Both the position numbers and the translations under genes were made by a program. A stretch of DNA of 64,000 nt, from contig NC_087083.1 in the NCBI RefSeq assembly GCF_026151205.1, forward strand, positions 13,204,944 through 13,268,943, read 5' to 3'. Numbering within the stretch: the stretch's first letter is position 1; each line of letters begins with the position of its first letter. Below are positions 36,201 through 46,749 of this stretch, piece after piece. The notes under the pieces were generated by a model. It was given only the letters and a program-made list of their open reading frames with translations. It searched no databases and had not been told where the DNA came from. Source of the DNA: Bolinopsis microptera. Its lineage: Eukaryota; Ctenophora; Tentaculata; Lobata; Bolinopsidae.

Positions 36201-37079
36201 ATAGTATACATACATTCCAGTGCCAAATTCCTTAAATACTCAGTGTCCAGTTTGGTTACTATCGTCTTTGCTGCTGTCCTGTCTCTGAGCCGCATGATTA
36301 AGTTATCTATCTTACACTCCTGAATCTCAGTCTGGACAATACCAGTCTGAACATTATCAGTCTGAACATTACCAGTCTGGACATTACCAGTCTGGACATT
36401 ACCAGTCTGGACATTATGATAAACATTAAACACGGAACATTCTCACGTCATATCGGTCTATGGATGCTTGGCATTTGGCAATGGCATTATTACCTTTGCA
36501 ACTTTGTAAGGTTAATTTATTCCGAGCAAACACTCGATCTGTTCAGAGTAATATTTTACCTCTAACCTCAATACGAATATTTTATATTTGTCACTCAACT
36601 ATCCCACAACATCTCGCCAACTGAAAGGCCCTATTTTCATATTGTTGTAGATCAAACAATTAAATCTCTTAAATTCATCTTCAAATTTATGAACGTACAA
36701 TACGCACAACAAACTTATTATGATTAATTAATGAATAATCACATGAAGTTACCGCAGATGACGCGGGATGGAAAAGCGATTATAATCGTTTCTAATCGTT
36801 TATTAACGGGACCGTTTATTGACGTAAAATAATCGCCAATAAACGGTGGGTTTTCGAAATAAGCGCTTTTTTAGCGTTAAAAAAGCGGTTATTATCGCTG
36901 ATCAGAAAAAATCAGTTGTGGAAACTTGCCTAAATAATCACATGACGTTTCCGCAGATGACGCGGGATGGGGAGGTGGTAGTGTGTCACGATGATAATCT
37001 AGCGCGCGTGTGCGGCGTGGACGAGAACATCTCCCAACATCTTCTGTCCACCTTACCTCTCTGTCTTAAGGAAATGGAG
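30245..37079 (+). CDS. GDPD1/3-like glycerophosphodiester phosphodiesterase, first two exons
   Basis: Exon 1 (30245-30454) and exon 2 (36957-37079) join in phase 0. The N-terminus has a membrane segment (YVAGSYVISSVVLFLCPQLL), as in GDPD1/GDPD3 (GDE4/7), then AHRGGGGEWTENTMSAF and FELDVQ. Exon 2 gives MTRDGEVVVCHDDNLARVCG. This is the conserved start of the GP-PDE TIM barrel: HRG, GE..ENT, E.D and the second His (HDD), which bind metal and act in catalysis. Family members cleave lysophospholipids or glycerophosphodiesters at ER membranes. Exon 2 ends at a good donor (ATGGAG|gtaaga), but I find no further barrel exons before the opposite-strand gene at 38 kb. Later exons may lie beyond nested genes, or the gene may be broken. 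Confidence 0.85.
30511..36132. repeat. 5.6-kb array of a 19-bp unit (ACTATACTACACTATCTTC)
   Basis: Roughly 300 units fill the intron of the GDPD-like gene. Two unit types alternate: the full 19-mer and a 10-bp short form ACTATACTAC. Markers recur at about 2.7 kb: ACTATGCTAC at 31441 and 34148, CTTCAATATAC at 31570 and 34277, and the CACTATAACACAC block at 33221 and 35949. A 2.7-kb block was therefore duplicated as a whole. Because 19 is not a multiple of 3 and the unit lacks stops in the sense frames, the first exon's frame stays open for about 1,900 codons; this is not coding evidence. Confidence 0.95.
36340..36425. repeat. 15-bp tandem repeat (CATTACCAGTCTGGA)
   Basis: Five copies with minor changes lie in the second part of the GDPD intron. 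No function is apparent. Confidence 0.75.
36731..36970 (+). repeat. Duplicated intron-exon boundary (decoy acceptor) around a short element
   Basis: The 40 bases spanning the exon 2 acceptor (AATAATCACATGACGTTTCC, GCAG|ATGACGCGGGATGG) occur twice: 36731-36771 and 36932-36970. The first copy has a purine in the tract (AAGTTACCGCAG) and is followed by about 160 bp with inverted AGCGATTATAATCG/AGCGATAATAACCG ends, so it looks like a MITE placed between direct repeats. Only the second copy is followed by the GDPD frame. Confidence 0.8.
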
Positions 37080-37900
37080 GTAAGACCATTTTGGTGTTAA
37101 ATTGCGTGTATTTTTTGATATTTTACTAACATATTTTTTGATTTAAATACATATTTATTCATACAATACGGTTATGATTTATAGAAATGTGATTTGGTTC
37201 GTCAAGTTTTTCCTTTTGGTTTAGATACAAGCAATAGATTCAAAATATTACTGGACAGCAAATTAGTCAATTGGTCAATTACAAAGATAATTTCAATTAC
37301 TACCTTCATCTGCAGATTAAAAGATCACTAATTAATCATCAACACCCCAAAATACATTTTTGTGAATATTTAGACGCAATATCAATTTTATGAAAAATTA
37401 TGGAATATTCTAGAATAAACTTCATTCTAACTCTTCACTAACGGTCACGCAAATTCAGTGCATTCTCATAACATGTTACATGATTTTCTCAAAATTTCGC
37501 CACTGATAAAATGTCCCTTAAAAGTTCTAAAATCTTAAGAATAAGAGTGATAAAATGTTACTAAATTCCCTAAGTCCTACAATCTGAAGAATAACTTGGA
37601 CTGAACAGATAAAATGTTACTAAATTTCCCAAGTTCTACAATCTGAAGAATAACTTGGACTGAACTGATAAAATGTAACTAAATTCCCCAAGTTCTACAA
37701 TCTGAAGAATAACTTCCCAACTAAATTCCCCAAGTTCTACAATCTGAAGAATAACTTGGACTGAACTGATATAATGTAACTATATTCCCCAAGTTCTACA
37801 ATCTGAAGAATAACTTGGACTGAACTGATATAATGTAACTATATTCCCCAAGTTCTACAATCTGAAGAATACCACCGCTTGATTTCCGAACCCTGCTCCC
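37080..37900. other. Non-coding interval with a roughly 65-bp tandem repeat
   Basis: From about 37550 to 37870 there are five imperfect copies of a unit containing CAAGTTCTACAATCTGAAGA and ATAACTTGGACTGAACTGAT. The rest is AT-rich. I looked here for later GDPD exons and found none. Confidence 0.6.
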
Positions 37901-37915
37901 GTGATCCCCCACACA

Positions 37916-38983
37916 CTACCCCAGATTGAGCCCATGGAACAACTTCGCATTACAATGCACACTTATACAACAATGCTGATTCCTCTTCCTCCTCTTGCAC
38001 TTGGCCCACCACAACCCACACCGCCTGTTATAACTGGACCCGAACTCCTGACACTGCCGCCACCCTCCCCTGATGTGATGGTAGTGGGAGTAGAGCCAGA
38101 GTGCACAGTGCGGAGAGAGGAGTGGGTGCGAGATAGCGTCACAGTTGTGTGATAGATTATCTGGGGCTTCGGGTTCGGTTCTGTTGTCCGTAAAGGCTGG
38201 TTTGGTTGTTGTGACGATGTATATGGGTTCTGTTTTTGCATGGATTGGGTCTTTAATTTCTGTTTCGGGTACAGTGTTGTCCGTTTTAGCCTGGACTCGG
38301 CCCGTATCTTCGATTTCTCTTTCAAGTACAGTGTTGTCCGTTTTTGCTTGTATTGGGCCTGACTCTTCGATTTTTGATTCGGGTATATTGTTTACTGTTT
38401 TTGGCTGGGTTGTGCCTGAATCTTCAATTTCTGATTCGGGTAGAGTTTTGGCTGTTTTTGACTGGGTTGGGCCTGAATCTTCGAATTCTAATTCGGGTAG
38501 AGTTTTGGCTGTTTTTGACTGGGTTGGGCCTGAATCTTCGAATTCTAATTCGGATAGAGTTTTGGCTGTTTTTGACTGGGTTGGGCCTGAATCTTCGAAT
38601 TCTAATTCGGGTAGAGTTTTGGCTGTTCTTGACTGGGTTGGGCCTGAATCTTCGAATTCTAATTCGGGTAGAGTTTTGGCTGTTCTTGACTGGGTTGGGC
38701 CTGAATCTTCGAATTCTAATGCGGGTACAGTTATGTACGGTTTTGCCTCGACTGGGTTCAAAATTGCCTTCTCAGTTTTGACCATCAATATGTCTTCTTG
38801 TTTCGCTATCAAGTCCGACTTCTTATCGTCCGTTTTAACAACCAAGTCCTTCTTTTTTAATCCAATGATTTCGTAATCTTTAATTTCCGTTCCTAAGTTT
38901 TCCCGTATTCCTCCAACTGCCTCAGCATCACCGGTGGCAACTGCAGCACAGACCAACAAAGCCACGCCATTAAACAAAAACAT
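37916..38983 (-). CDS. Secreted protein with 19-residue repeats (LPELEFEDSGPTQSRTAKT)
   Basis: The start gives a signal peptide (MFLFNGVALLVCAAVATG), a Lys/Asp-rich segment, and then five close plus about four diverged copies of a 57-bp unit. Each unit codes an acidic part (ELEFEDSGPTQS) and a basic part (KTAKTLP). The end is uncertain. This frame runs into a Cys/Trp/His-rich C-terminus with low plausibility and stops at 37916. A frame one base away gives a Ser/Thr/Gly-rich tail (SGSTPTTITSGEGGG) and stops at 37963. A frameshift, assembly error or small intron near 38150-38200 would explain this. I do not recognise a family. Confidence 0.68.
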   Translation of the reverse strand: MFLFNGVALLVCAAVATGDAEAVGGIRENLGTEIKDYEIIGLKKKDLVVKTDDKKSDLIAKQEDILMVKTEKAILNPVEAKPYITVPALEFEDSGPTQSRTAKTLPELEFEDSGPTQSRTAKTLPELEFEDSGPTQSKTAKTLSELEFEDSGPTQSKTAKTLPELEFEDSGPTQSKTAKTLPESEIEDSGTTQPKTVNNIPESKIEESGPIQAKTDNTVLEREIEDTGRVQAKTDNTVPETEIKDPIHAKTEPIYIVTTTKPAFTDNRTEPEAPDNLSHNCDAISHPLLSPHCALWLYSHYHHIRGGWRQCQEFGSSYNRRCGLWWAKCKRRKRNQHCCISVHCNAKLFHGLNLG

Positions 38984-39350
38984 AACAAATGTTATGTCGT
39001 AAACAACTCAAAGTCAAACAGATATCTAAAACGATTGTGTAAAGCAGGATTTATGCCGGAAGATTTATTTTTATGCGCTGAGGAATTGCTGGAATGATAA
39101 TTCTACATCCTTCAGCCTGTTAAAATCTTGCAATCATGCTCCAAAGATTATATTAATGTCATTAGTTGTTCCATCGACTGATTTTTTAACTATGTTGCCA
39201 GTGCGGTGAAGATCGTGTCAGAGTGTCAGACAATGTGGCTATGACCGTCACAAGATAAATAAACAATCATTAAATAAGCAAAAACACACACACAAAAAAA
39301 TCAGCGACACTCCCAAACAACATAATGATTGAATTAGTGGGATCAAATAT

Positions 39351-39725
39351 TCATGATTTATTCAAATCATTGTACGCCAGACGTTCAATTTCATCTCCAG
39401 CAGGAGAAATCTCAACTGTAATCTCCAAAGTATGCGGAGGAACAATCCAGTAATACTCCGCAGGCTTGTCTGGTGAATCAGGAGGTCGGATATATAACCT
39501 GCCCAGATCAGGGGCCCGCTGGTAGTTCCGTTGAGGATTGATCTGATATATCGCTGTGTTGGGAAACGTTGAGGTTATAATCGGGGCGGGATCAGGTTGT
39601 CGTGTTGATATTGAGTTTCTGTTGCGTATGAATTGTTGAATAAACAGTGTTATCTTTCTGGTGCAACATACTAGGACAATGAGTAGTGGCATGAATCCAC
39701 AGAAACCCAAAAATTGTTTGAGCAT
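39351..39725 (-). CDS. Small membrane protein with LAYNDLNKS tail (family member 1)
   Basis: One exon of 124 residues. Residues about 5-22 form a hydrophobic segment (GFCGFMPLLIVLVCC) followed by basic residues (TRKI, RNRNS). The tail has AEYYWIVPPHTLEITVEI and ends LAYNDLNKS. The pattern YY.I.PP.T.E.TV...(D/E)..Y.DL.KS is shared with the genes at 41487 and 45871. This copy has lost the PPxY prolines (RLAY). Orientation is likely a single-pass protein with a cytoplasmic tail. Confidence 0.7.
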   Translation of the reverse strand: MLKQFLGFCGFMPLLIVLVCCTRKITLFIQQFIRNRNSISTRQPDPAPIITSTFPNTAIYQINPQRNYQRAPDLGRLYIRPPDSPDKPAEYYWIVPPHTLEITVEISPAGDEIERLAYNDLNKS

Positions 39726-41486
39726 GATTGAAATTAGGGAGAAATTGGTTTCAGATCGTATATGCTTTCGTCACTTTTTAAGACAATTCCTTTTCAAATC
39801 TACCACAAATTTTATTAAGTTTACAATTAACAAAAATTCAATGCGACAACACAAAAATAACTAAAATAGAAGCGGCAAGTGGCGATCCACCATAATGAAT
39901 CTACTCCAATAGGTTGGCTATTATACAGTCAATGCTTTCCGCTGCAAAGAAAGGCACGTCATACTCTTATTGAACTTTCGAGAATCTCGTTCCTTTGTTC
40001 AGTCAGCCGATCTTTACGACACCAAAAAAAGGTTTTCATAAATAATATACCTCTTTATTGAGAAGGCATTATATTGTTAGCTTCAGAGGCACTGCTAAGT
40101 GGTTAATATAAGCTAATATAAATGGCTGTGTACCTGCTGTTTCTTTTGAACTTTTGTCTTTTTTTGTCTGGTAAATTAATAAACCCAACCCTATCATTTA
40201 TAGGCGACCCGAATATTTGTAGGAGAAACGTGACCGAAATTTATATTTATTAACCTGCACGTACGTCTCACATCCTTTGATACGAGAACCCCTTTAGCAA
40301 GAGCTCCCGTGACCCGTCCCTAAGTCCCTTATGTGATCTACGAGTCGAGCAGTCAGATCATGTTAACTTCTTAATGTACAGCTATGATTTACAGTATTGA
40401 CATGTGAACTCTACCCTATATCTATCTCATTTCTGGGTCAATTAAATTCTACTGATGGATCACATCACTAATTATACGTCACATTACTAATTATACGTCA
40501 TATGATCTGACCCCTAATAATCGGGGGCCCCCTTTGTCGGCCTCCCCTGGATACCGCATCAGGTGTGGTGTCCTACGTTTGATTAAATTTTGCAATTTTC
40601 ACGACAATAAACTTGATGTCAGTTTAAAAATACTTATCATTCAAAGATTATAATACAACATTTGTATAATATGGTACGATCTTTATCACGGAGCAGAGTT
40701 CCTCAACATTTCACAGTGTTTTCAATATATGTTAGATGAAGTTAAGATCAGAGATTTCTTGAGAAATAGTTTGCCACCTCGACCGGTGATCACTGGTTCA
40801 TCTAGTGAGACACATCGTCCATCGATAATAGAACATTATTTATTCCAAGAACTACACCCCGTCCTTTCTCCTTTCTAAGACTAACAATACAGTCCCAAAG
40901 TCCACTATACAGTATTACAGTACTGTATACAGTATGACAGTACTGTACTATACAGTATTACAGTACTGTACTATACAGTATTACAGTACTATACAGTATT
41001 ACAGTACTATATATACAGTATTACAGTACTATTTACAGTATTACAGTACTGTATACAGTATTACAGTACTATTTACAGTATTACAGTACTGTATACAGTA
41101 TTAAAGTACTGTATACAGTATTACAGTACTGTATACAGTATTACAGTACTGTATACAGTATTACAGTACTGTATACAGTATTACAGTACTGTATACAGTA
41201 TTACAGTACTGTATACAGTATTACAGTACTGTACTATACAGTATTACTGTACTATACAGTATTACAGTACTGCAAGTCCCAAATAACTGTATGTTAATAT
41301 TTACTAATGTTCCAAATTGTTTCAGAATGCAATCTTCACCTCAGTAACTTTAAGTCATCCTGAATAAGGTTGTTTAACGTCTACTTCAATAACACAGTTC
41401 CAAAGTCCACTATGTAATACCTTGCTGAATCTATGAATTTTCTGTTCCGGTCACTTCTTTAATCTATATCCCAGTTCCCTTTCTTT
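39726..41486. other. Intergenic; tandem repeat at 40905-41275
   Basis: The interval has no recognised gene. The stretch 40905-41275 contains about 20 copies of TACAGTATTACAGTACTG(TA) and shortened forms. The unit is itself nearly palindromic (CAGTACTG) and could form cruciforms. Confidence 0.6.
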
Positions 41487-41882
41487 TCAAGACTTGAACA
41501 GATCATTGTAAGGGGGAGGCTGATCATCAGATGGAATATCGACTGTGTTATCATTGGTTTGCGGAGGAAGGATCGTATAGTACGCTGTCGGGAACCTAAG
41601 ATCCATATCAGGAGGAATGAATTGTACGTGGTCCCCACATTTACCACAATCTGGGTGATCTTCTGGGTGTTGAAGTTGACATTTTTGGGTGCTATCAGAT
41701 TCCTGATCTAGGGAATGCTCTGTGGAAAGTGGAGATGTTTCATGTCTGTCTTGTAAGAGCTCTTCCTCGCTCGATTCGATTATTTTCAAGCAACAGTGAA
41801 GCAGATAGAATAGCACTGCTGGAAAACCCATTGTCACCCCGCATACTATGGCAATGTAGTATATTGTGAAATTATCGTCCAT
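41487..41882 (-). CDS. Small membrane protein with PPPY tail (family member 2)
   Basis: One exon of 131 residues. The hydrophobic segment (IYYIAIVCGVTMGFPAVLFY) near the start is followed by a Cys pair (HCC) and an acidic/polar linker, then RFPTAYYTILPPQTNDNTV and the end QPPPYNDLFKS. PPPY is a canonical PPxY motif, a ligand for group I WW domains (Nedd4-type ligases, YAP and others). The layout, one membrane segment then Cys and a PPxY tail, recalls WBP1/VOPP1-type proteins, though I cannot claim homology. Confidence 0.75.
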   Translation of the reverse strand: MDDNFTIYYIAIVCGVTMGFPAVLFYLLHCCLKIIESSEEELLQDRHETSPLSTEHSLDQESDSTQKCQLQHPEDHPDCGKCGDHVQFIPPDMDLRFPTAYYTILPPQTNDNTVDIPSDDQPPPYNDLFKS

Positions 41883-42157
41883 TTTAAGCCAGGATCTTCT
41901 TTTTTCTTATCTATCTTTTAAAGATTTAGGTTGAGAGGCCGGCAATCTAACTGTCAATCTGCCTGTTAAATAAAAAATCGCTAAACAACCCGTTCTACAC
42001 AAAAAGAAATGGCCAACCTACATATTACAAGAGACAATCCTGAGCCATTGTCTAAGGTAAATTTAGAGAGATGTGCGCAATTTTATTAATTTTCATTAAG
42101 CAGAACAATTACTAATCTAAATCATCACTGTTCAAACATTTATTCGGACAATAGTCT

Positions 42158-42360
42158 TTGTACCGAGATCCTTGCTTTCTTAGTCCAATCTTTTATTATC
42201 GAATCTTATGTTGTAAAGTAAAGCGAAATGCAGTGTTCATTACAAAGAGGAATGGACCTAGTCTTGAGCCTTGTGGGACCCCTGACCTTGCATCGTTTGT
42301 TATTGATTTTATTAGGACAATGAAAATTACACATAGCTTCTTCCTATCTAGACATTAGAA
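42158..42360 (+). other. Possible LINE-derived fragment
   Basis: The frame contains RNGPSLEPCGTPD, close to a phrase (GPSxxPCGTP) seen in fragments of non-LTR retroelement products. The surrounding frame is too short and degraded to assign. Low confidence. Confidence 0.3.
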
Positions 42361-42708
42361 TTAGATAACAATAAAAATGAGCAGTCTGTCATCTGTTTAA
42401 AACATCCGACGTTTCTTTCAGAATAATTAAATAATACCATTACTGAGAGAGTCTTCTTTATTATCATCAGTAAATATTGATCTATTGTCGCGTCGGTGGT
42501 CAACACAGTGAAAAAGTGTGAAGATAGTATTCTCTTTAAAACTGTTTGTAAGACATTAAGACTAGCGTTATAATTTAAATAAAATTATTTTCAGTTTATA
42601 AGGTACATATTATAAAAACAGTGTTTCTGATCTCTATTTCAGCTGATCAAACAGGAAGGATTTAACTTTCGGACTGTGCAGCTTCAATTGTGTTCCATTG
42701 TTAATCAA

Positions 42709-42778
42709 GCTAGGTGGCCTAGTGGTTAGAGCACCCGTCTTCTGTGCAGAAACTCCAGGTTTCGAATCCCAGTGTCAC
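42709..42778 (+). other. tRNA-like sequence (pseudo-tRNA or SINE head)
   Basis: An A-box-like TGGCCTAGTGG and a B-box-like GTTTCGAATCC are spaced as in a tRNA. The outer 7 bases pair (AGGTGGC with GTCACCT, one G-T). The anticodon and T arms do not fold cleanly. It borders the 51-bp array. A tRNA-derived SINE remnant is the likeliest reading. Confidence 0.4.
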
Positions 42779-42790
42779 CTAGTCTAGGGA

Positions 42791-45700
42791 GTAGCTAAAG
42801 TTCTATTGTATCAGGATTTGAAGAGATCACAATAAGCTGGAGGAGCTAAAGTTCTATTGGATCAGGATTTGAAGAGATCACAGTAAGCTGGAGGAGCTAA
42901 AGTTCTATTGGATCAGGATTTGAAGAGATCACAGTAAGCTGGAGGAGCTAAAGTTCTATTGGATCAGGATTTGAAGAGATCACAGTAAGCTGAAGGAGCT
43001 AAAGTTCTATTGGATCAGGATTTGAAGAGATCACAGTAAGCTGGAGGAGCTAAAGTTCTATTAGATCAGGATTTGAAGAGATCACAGTAAGCTGGAGGAG
43101 CTAAAGTTCTATTGGATCAGGATTTGAAGAGATCACAGTAAGCTGGAGGAGCTAAAGTTCTATTAGATCAGGATTTGAAGAGATCACAGTAAGCTGGAGG
43201 AGCTAAAGTTCTATTGGATCAGGATTTGAAGAGATCACAGTAAGCTGGAGGAGCTAAAGTTCTATTGGATCATGATTTGAAGAGGACACAGTAAGCTGGA
43301 GGAGCTAAAGTTCTATTGGATCAGGATTTGAAGAGATCACAGTAAGCTGGAGTAGCTAAAGTTCTATTGGATCAGGATTTGAAGAGATCACAGTAAGCTG
43401 GAGGAGCTAAAGTTCTATTGGATCAGGATTTGAAGAGATCACAGTAAGCTGGAGGAGCTAAAGTTCTATTGGATCAGGATTTGAAGAGATCACAGTAAGC
43501 TGGAGGAGCTAAAGTTCTATTTGATCAGGATTTGAAGAGATCACAGTAAGCTGGAGGAGCTAAAGTTCTATTGGATCAGGATTTGAAGAGATCACAGTAA
43601 GCTGAAGGAGCTAAAGTTCTATTGGATCAGGATTTGAAGAGATCACAGTAAGCTGGAGGAGCTAAAGTTCTATTGGATCAGGATTTGAACAGATCACAGT
43701 AAGCTGGAGGAGCTAAAGTTCTATTGGATCAGGATTTGAAGAGATCACAGTAAGCTGGAGGAGCTAAAGTTCTATTGGATCAGGATTTGAAGAGATCACA
43801 GTAAGCTGGAGGAGCTAAAGTTCCATTTGATCAGGATTTGAAGAGATCACAGTAAGCTGGAGGAGCTAAAGTTCTATTGGATCAGGATTTGAAGAGATCA
43901 CAGTAAGCTGGAGGAGCTAAAGTTCCATTTGATCAGGATTTGAAGAGATCACAGTAAGCTGGAGGAGCTAAAGTTCTATTGGATCAGGATTTGAAGAGAT
44001 CGCAGTGAGCTGGAGGAGCTAAAGTTCCATTGGATCAGGATTTGAAGAGATCACAGTAAGCTGGAGGAGCTAAAGTTCTATTGGATCAGGATTTGAAGAG
44101 ATCACAGTAAGCTGGAGGAGCTAAAGTTCTATTGGATCAGGATTTGAACAGATCACAGTAAGCTGGAGGAGCTAAAGTTCTATTGGATCAGGATTTGAAG
44201 AGATCACAGTAAGCTGGAGGAGCTAAAGTTCTATTGGATCAGGATTTGAACAGATCACAGTAAGCTGGAGGAGCTAAAGTTCTATTGGATCAGGATTTGA
44301 AGAGATCGCAGTAAGCTGGAGGAGCTAAAGTTCTATTGGATCAGGATTTGAAGAGATCACAGTAAGCTGGAGGAGCTAAAGTTCTATTGGATCAGGATTT
44401 GAAGAGATCACAGTAAGCTGGAGGAGCTAAAGTTCTATTGGATCAGGATTTGAAGAGATCACAGTAAGCTGGAGGAGCTAAAGTTCTATTGGATCAGGAT
44501 TTGAAGAGATCACAGTAAGCTGGAGGAGCTAAAGTTCTATTGGATCAGGATTTGAAGAGATCACAGTAAGCTAGAGGAGCTAAAGTTCTATTGGATCAGG
44601 ATTTGAAGAGATCACAGTAAGCTGGAGGAGCTAAAGTTCTATTGGATCAGGATTTGAAGAGATCACAGTAAGCTGGAGGAGCTAAAGTTCTATTGGATCA
44701 GGATTTGAAGAGATCACAGTAAGCTGGAGGAGCTAAAGTTCTATTGGATCAGGATTTGAAGAGATCACAGTAAGCTGGAGGAGCTAAAGTTCTATTGTAT
44801 CAGGATTTAAAGAGATCACAGTAAGCTGAAGGAGCTAAAGTTCTATTGTATCAGGATTTAAAGAGATCACAGTAAGCTGGAGGAGCTAAAGTTCTATTGG
44901 ATCAGGATTTGAAGAGATCACAGTAAGCTGGAGGAGCTAAAGTTCTATTTGATCAGGATTTGAAGAGATCACAGTAAGCTGGAGGAGCTAAAGTTCTATT
45001 GGATCAGGATTTGAAGAGATCACAGTAAGCTGGAGGAGCTAAAGTTCTATTGGATCAGGATTTGAAGAGATCACAGTAAGCTGGAGGAGCTAAAGTTCTA
45101 TTGGATCAGGATTTGAAGAGATCACAGTAAGCTGGAGGAGCTAAAGTTCTATTGGATCAGGATTTGAAGAGATCACAGTAAGCTGGAGGAGCTAAAGTTC
45201 TATTGGATCAGGATTTGAAGAGATCACAGTAAGCTGGAGGAGCTAAAGTTCTATTGGATCAGGATTTGAAGAGATCACAGTAAGCTGGAGGAGCTAAAGT
45301 TCTATTGGATCAGGATTTGAAGAGATCACAGTAAGCTGGAGTAGCTAAAGTTCTATTGGATCAGGATTTGAAGAGATCACAGTAAGCTGGAGGAGCTAAA
45401 GTTCTATTTGATCAGGATTTGAAGAGATCACAGTAAGCTGGAGGAGCTAAAGTTCTATTGTATCAGGATTTGAAGAGATCACAGTAAGCTGGAGGAGCTA
45501 AAGTTCTATTGGATCAGGATTTGAAGAGATCACAGTAAGCTGGAGGAGCTAAAGTTCTATTGTATCAGGATTTGAAGAGATCACAGTAAGCTGGAGGAGC
45601 TAAAGTTCTATTGGATCAGGATTTGAAGAGATCACAGTAAGCTGGAGGAGCTAAAGTTCTATTGGATCAGGATTTGAAGAGATCACAGTAAGCTGGAGGA

Positions 45701-45905
45701 GCTAAAGTTCTATTGGATCATGATTTGAAGAGATCACAGTAAGCTGGAGGAGCTAAAGTTCTATTGGATCAGGATTTGAAGAGATCACAGTAAGCTGGAG
45801 GAGCTAAAGTTCTATTGGATCAGGATTTGAAGAGATCACAGTAAGCTGGAGGAGCTAAAGTTCTATTGGATCAGGATTTGAAGAGATCACAGTAAGCTGG
45901 AGGAG
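42791..45905. repeat. 51-bp satellite of about 61 copies that includes the stop codon of the PPAY gene
   Basis: The unit starts GGAGGAGCTAAAGTTCTATT, continues GGATCAGGATTTGAAGAGAT and ends CACAGTAAGCT. Copies differ at one or two bases (GGATC/TGATC/GTATC; AGAGATC/ACAGATC). Read on the minus strand, each unit codes APPAYCDLFKS then a stop (TGA). The rightmost copy is the real 3' end of the gene at 45871-46239. The array is therefore an amplification of that gene's last 30-odd coding bases plus about 20 bases of 3' flank. Confidence 0.95.
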
Positions 45906-46239
45906 CGTCCCCTACAGGTGGAGTATTGACTGTGTTCTCTGCAGTTTGTGGTGGAAGTAACGAATAGTACGGTGTAGGGTTACAATGTTCTAGTATGTGT
46001 GTGGTATAAGGTTGGAAATGTTGGAATAATACCGGTGACTGATGGACTTGTAGATCTACTGGGAAGGTTATCTGAACCTCGCCAGTACCATGATGATAAC
46101 GGTTATGTTGCGTCAGTGCTTCGTTGGATTTGAATGCTGTTATGAGCCTTTTGAAGCATCTTTTCAGACAGCAAAACAACAACAAAATTGGGGGCCAGAC
46201 AAATAAAATTACAAAGATGAGTAGCACTTTATCCGACAT
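45871..46239 (-). CDS. Small membrane protein with PPAY tail (family member 3)
   Basis: One exon of 122 residues. The hydrophobic segment (VLLIFVILFVWPPILLLFCC) is followed by LKRCFKRL, a His/Gln-rich linker, PTPYYSLLPPQTAENTVN, and the end APPAYCDLFKS. PPAY is a PPxY motif. It aligns with members 1 and 2 in length, segment order and tail. The coding end lies inside the 51-bp satellite, and the transcript's 3' region would be the 3.1-kb array if it is transcribed. A 20-bp minisatellite lies about 190 bp upstream. Confidence 0.78.
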   Translation of the reverse strand: MSDKVLLIFVILFVWPPILLLFCCLKRCFKRLITAFKSNEALTQHNRYHHGTGEVQITFPVDLQVHQSPVLFQHFQPYTTHILEHCNPTPYYSLLPPQTAENTVNTPPVGDAPPAYCDLFKS

Positions 46240-46427
46240 TTTGAATGTACTTCAATGTAGTTCAAAACAACTAAACTTAAGCTGTACAAACAATCAAAAC
46301 AATCATTGACCGAAGATAAATGAGTAAGTGATGTATCTTATCATTATCGTTTTGTTCTGTTCATCAATAGGGTAAATAAAATCTTTTGTCTCAGTAATGT
46401 GATGTATAAAAAATATTGATTTTCCAG

Positions 46428-46749
46428 CTCATTATACGATTACCTAGCTCATTATACGATTACCTAGCTCATTATACGATTACTTAGCTCATTATACGAT
46501 TACCTAGCTCATTATACGATTACCTAGCTCATTATACGATTACCTAGCTCATTATACGATTACCTAGCTCATTATACGATTACCTAGCTCATTATACGAT
46601 TACCTAGCTCATTATACGATTACTTAGCTCATTATACGATTACCTAGCTCATTATACGATTACTTAGTTCATTATACGATTACCTAGCTCATTATACGAT
46701 TACCTAGCTCATTATACGATTACCTAGCTCATTATACGATTACCTAGCT
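46428..46749. repeat. 20-bp minisatellite (TAGCTCATTATACGATTACC), 16 copies
   Basis: Copies differ only by C/T in ACCTAG/ACTTAG and one CTC/TTC. The array starts about 190 bp upstream of the ATG of the PPAY gene, so it lies in or near its promoter. Confidence 0.92.

Noticed and set aside
38145..38876. Plus-strand frame of 243 codons opposite the 19-residue repeat gene
   Set aside because: The minus frame has a signal peptide and meaningful repeats; this one is its shadow.
42791..45905. CRISPR-like array of direct repeats
   Set aside because: Units are contiguous with no spacers, in an animal genome, and the unit equals the coding end of the neighbouring gene.
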